In this document: one piece after another, positions 63,751-64,000 of the stretch | Numbering within the stretch: position 1 is the stretch's first letter | Layout: every line of letters starts with the position of its first letter | Origin: Methylocystaceae bacterium | GTDB taxonomy: Bacteria > Pseudomonadota > Alphaproteobacteria > Rhodospirillales > Terasakiellaceae | DNA: 64,000 nt | Assembly: GCA_013373205.1 (NCBI GenBank) | Contig: JABXIG010000015.1 | Span: forward strand, 212,226-276,225 | Direction of reading: 5' to 3' | Notes under the pieces: model-generated | The model's input: the letters and a program-made list of their open reading frames with translations, nothing else | Databases searched by the model: none | What the model was told of the DNA's origin: nothing | Made by a program: the position numbers and the translations under genes

Positions 63751-64000
63751 CGTTTGATAACATCCTGCAGCATGGCTTTATCCAAAGATAAATCTGCAAC
63801 AAGCCCTTTTAAGCGTTTATTCTCTTCTTCCAACTGCTTCAGTCGCTTCATCTCTGAAGGCATCAAACCGCCATACTTCTTGCGCCAGCGATAGTATGTT
63901 TGTTGTGAAATACCGGCTTTTCTGCAGACTTCATCGACGGATGTCCCTTCTTCTGCCTGACGCAAAATAAAAGCAATTTGGCTTTCATTGAACTTTGATC
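63741..64000 (-). CDS. IS3-family transposase OrfA (partial, start beyond right edge)
   Basis: Open to the window edge: the frame reads SKFNESQIAFILRQAEEGTS upstream of the first possible internal start, so the real start lies beyond 64000. It is a helix-turn-helix protein (VCRKAGISQQTYYRWRKKYG) with a leucine zipper (LKQLEEENKRLKGLVADL). A likely -1 slip at the CGA-AAG codons (63752-63747), just before the TAA at 63743, would fuse it to OrfB. Confidence 0.88.
   Translation of the reverse strand, partial: SKFNESQIAFILRQAEEGTSVDEVCRKAGISQQTYYRWRKKYGGLMPSEMKRLKQLEEENKRLKGLVADLSLDKAMLQDVIKRKL

Larger units (their letters stand above)
62802..64000 (-). mobile_element. IS3-family insertion sequence (partial, continues past right edge)
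   Basis: Two overlapping frames encode a transposase with DDE catalytic core, separated by a -1 frameshift. The 3' end of the element is near 62802-62877, where two similar 25-base segments occur: TGACGTGCCCC...GGTCCA (62802-62826) and TGAACTTGCCCC...GGACCA (62853-62877). Either may be the terminal repeat. The other end is outside the window. The window has one copy only. Confidence 0.85.

Noticed and set aside
1..64000. CRISPR arrays and tRNA genes
   Set aside because: No regularly spaced direct repeats and no T-loop/cloverleaf-like stretch in any gap.

Overview
The window is a chromosomal segment of an alphaproteobacterium, most likely a free-living (probably marine) member of the Rhodospirillales or a close relative. 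The lineage is inferred from gene content: an FzlA-type GST-fold protein, a 180-kDa-class NAD-glutamate dehydrogenase, an MmcB-type protein, DUF1178 and DUF1289 proteins, a thioredoxin-reductase-like ferredoxin-NADP reductase, and the gene order rimP-nusA-ylxR-infB-rbfA-truB-rpsO-pnp. Base composition is moderate and even until the right edge, so most of the window reads as core genome. No tRNA, rRNA, CRISPR array or prophage was seen.

Layout. 1-3.2 kb: a truncated nitronate monooxygenase-like flavoenzyme (off the left edge), a hotdog thioesterase, a DUF1905 protein and uppP. 3.5-9.7 kb: gltD-gltB (glutamate synthase), followed by a chain of hairpins ending in a terminator. 9.8-17.2 kb: fzlA, a lipoprotein, a cysteine-rich small protein facing a Fur-like box, a structured RNA element in front of a crotonase-like gene, a conserved unknown, truA, a YgjP-type metallopeptidase, a DUF1289 protein and a U32 (TrhP-like) protein. 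17.3-28.9 kb: gdhZ, a heptosyltransferase-like gene, DUF1178, an M48 lipoprotein protease, leuA with a previously uncalled leader peptide, and a ferredoxin-NADP reductase. 29-32.7 kb: tsaE-amgK-murU-lnt, tightly overlapped (tRNA modification, MurNAc recycling, lipoprotein acylation). 32.8-45.8 kb: an XRE regulator, metK with a SAM-II-like riboswitch, trmB, a periplasmic binding protein, then the rimP-to-pnp transcription/translation block behind an attenuator-like leader. 45.9-50.8 kb: a nucleotidyltransferase, an EamA transporter, cobT divergent from cobS-cobC, a small-RNA candidate and a DUF2059 protein. 50.8-62.3 kb: a Tat-type binding protein, pgk, mmcB, a TPR/2OG-oxygenase plus two glycosyltransferases, c-di-GMP enzymes (GGDEF; PAS-degenerate GGDEF-EAL), a HAD nucleotidase, an AhpD-like protein, an M23 peptidase and a MaoC hydratase. 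62.8 kb to the end: an IS3-family insertion sequence running off the right edge.

How it fits together. Nitrogen flow is prominent: gltDB makes glutamate and gdhZ breaks it down. RNA-level control is the theme of the non-coding DNA: a leucine leader peptide with alternative pairings before leuA, a SAM-II-like aptamer before metK, a terminator/antiterminator pair before rimP-nusA, a long hairpin before pnp, and three unassigned structured regions (about 9.5, 11.75 and 50.1 kb). A family of short palindromes (TTCCTG...CAGGAA and relatives) is scattered between genes. All functional names rest on reading motifs by eye; no database search was run.
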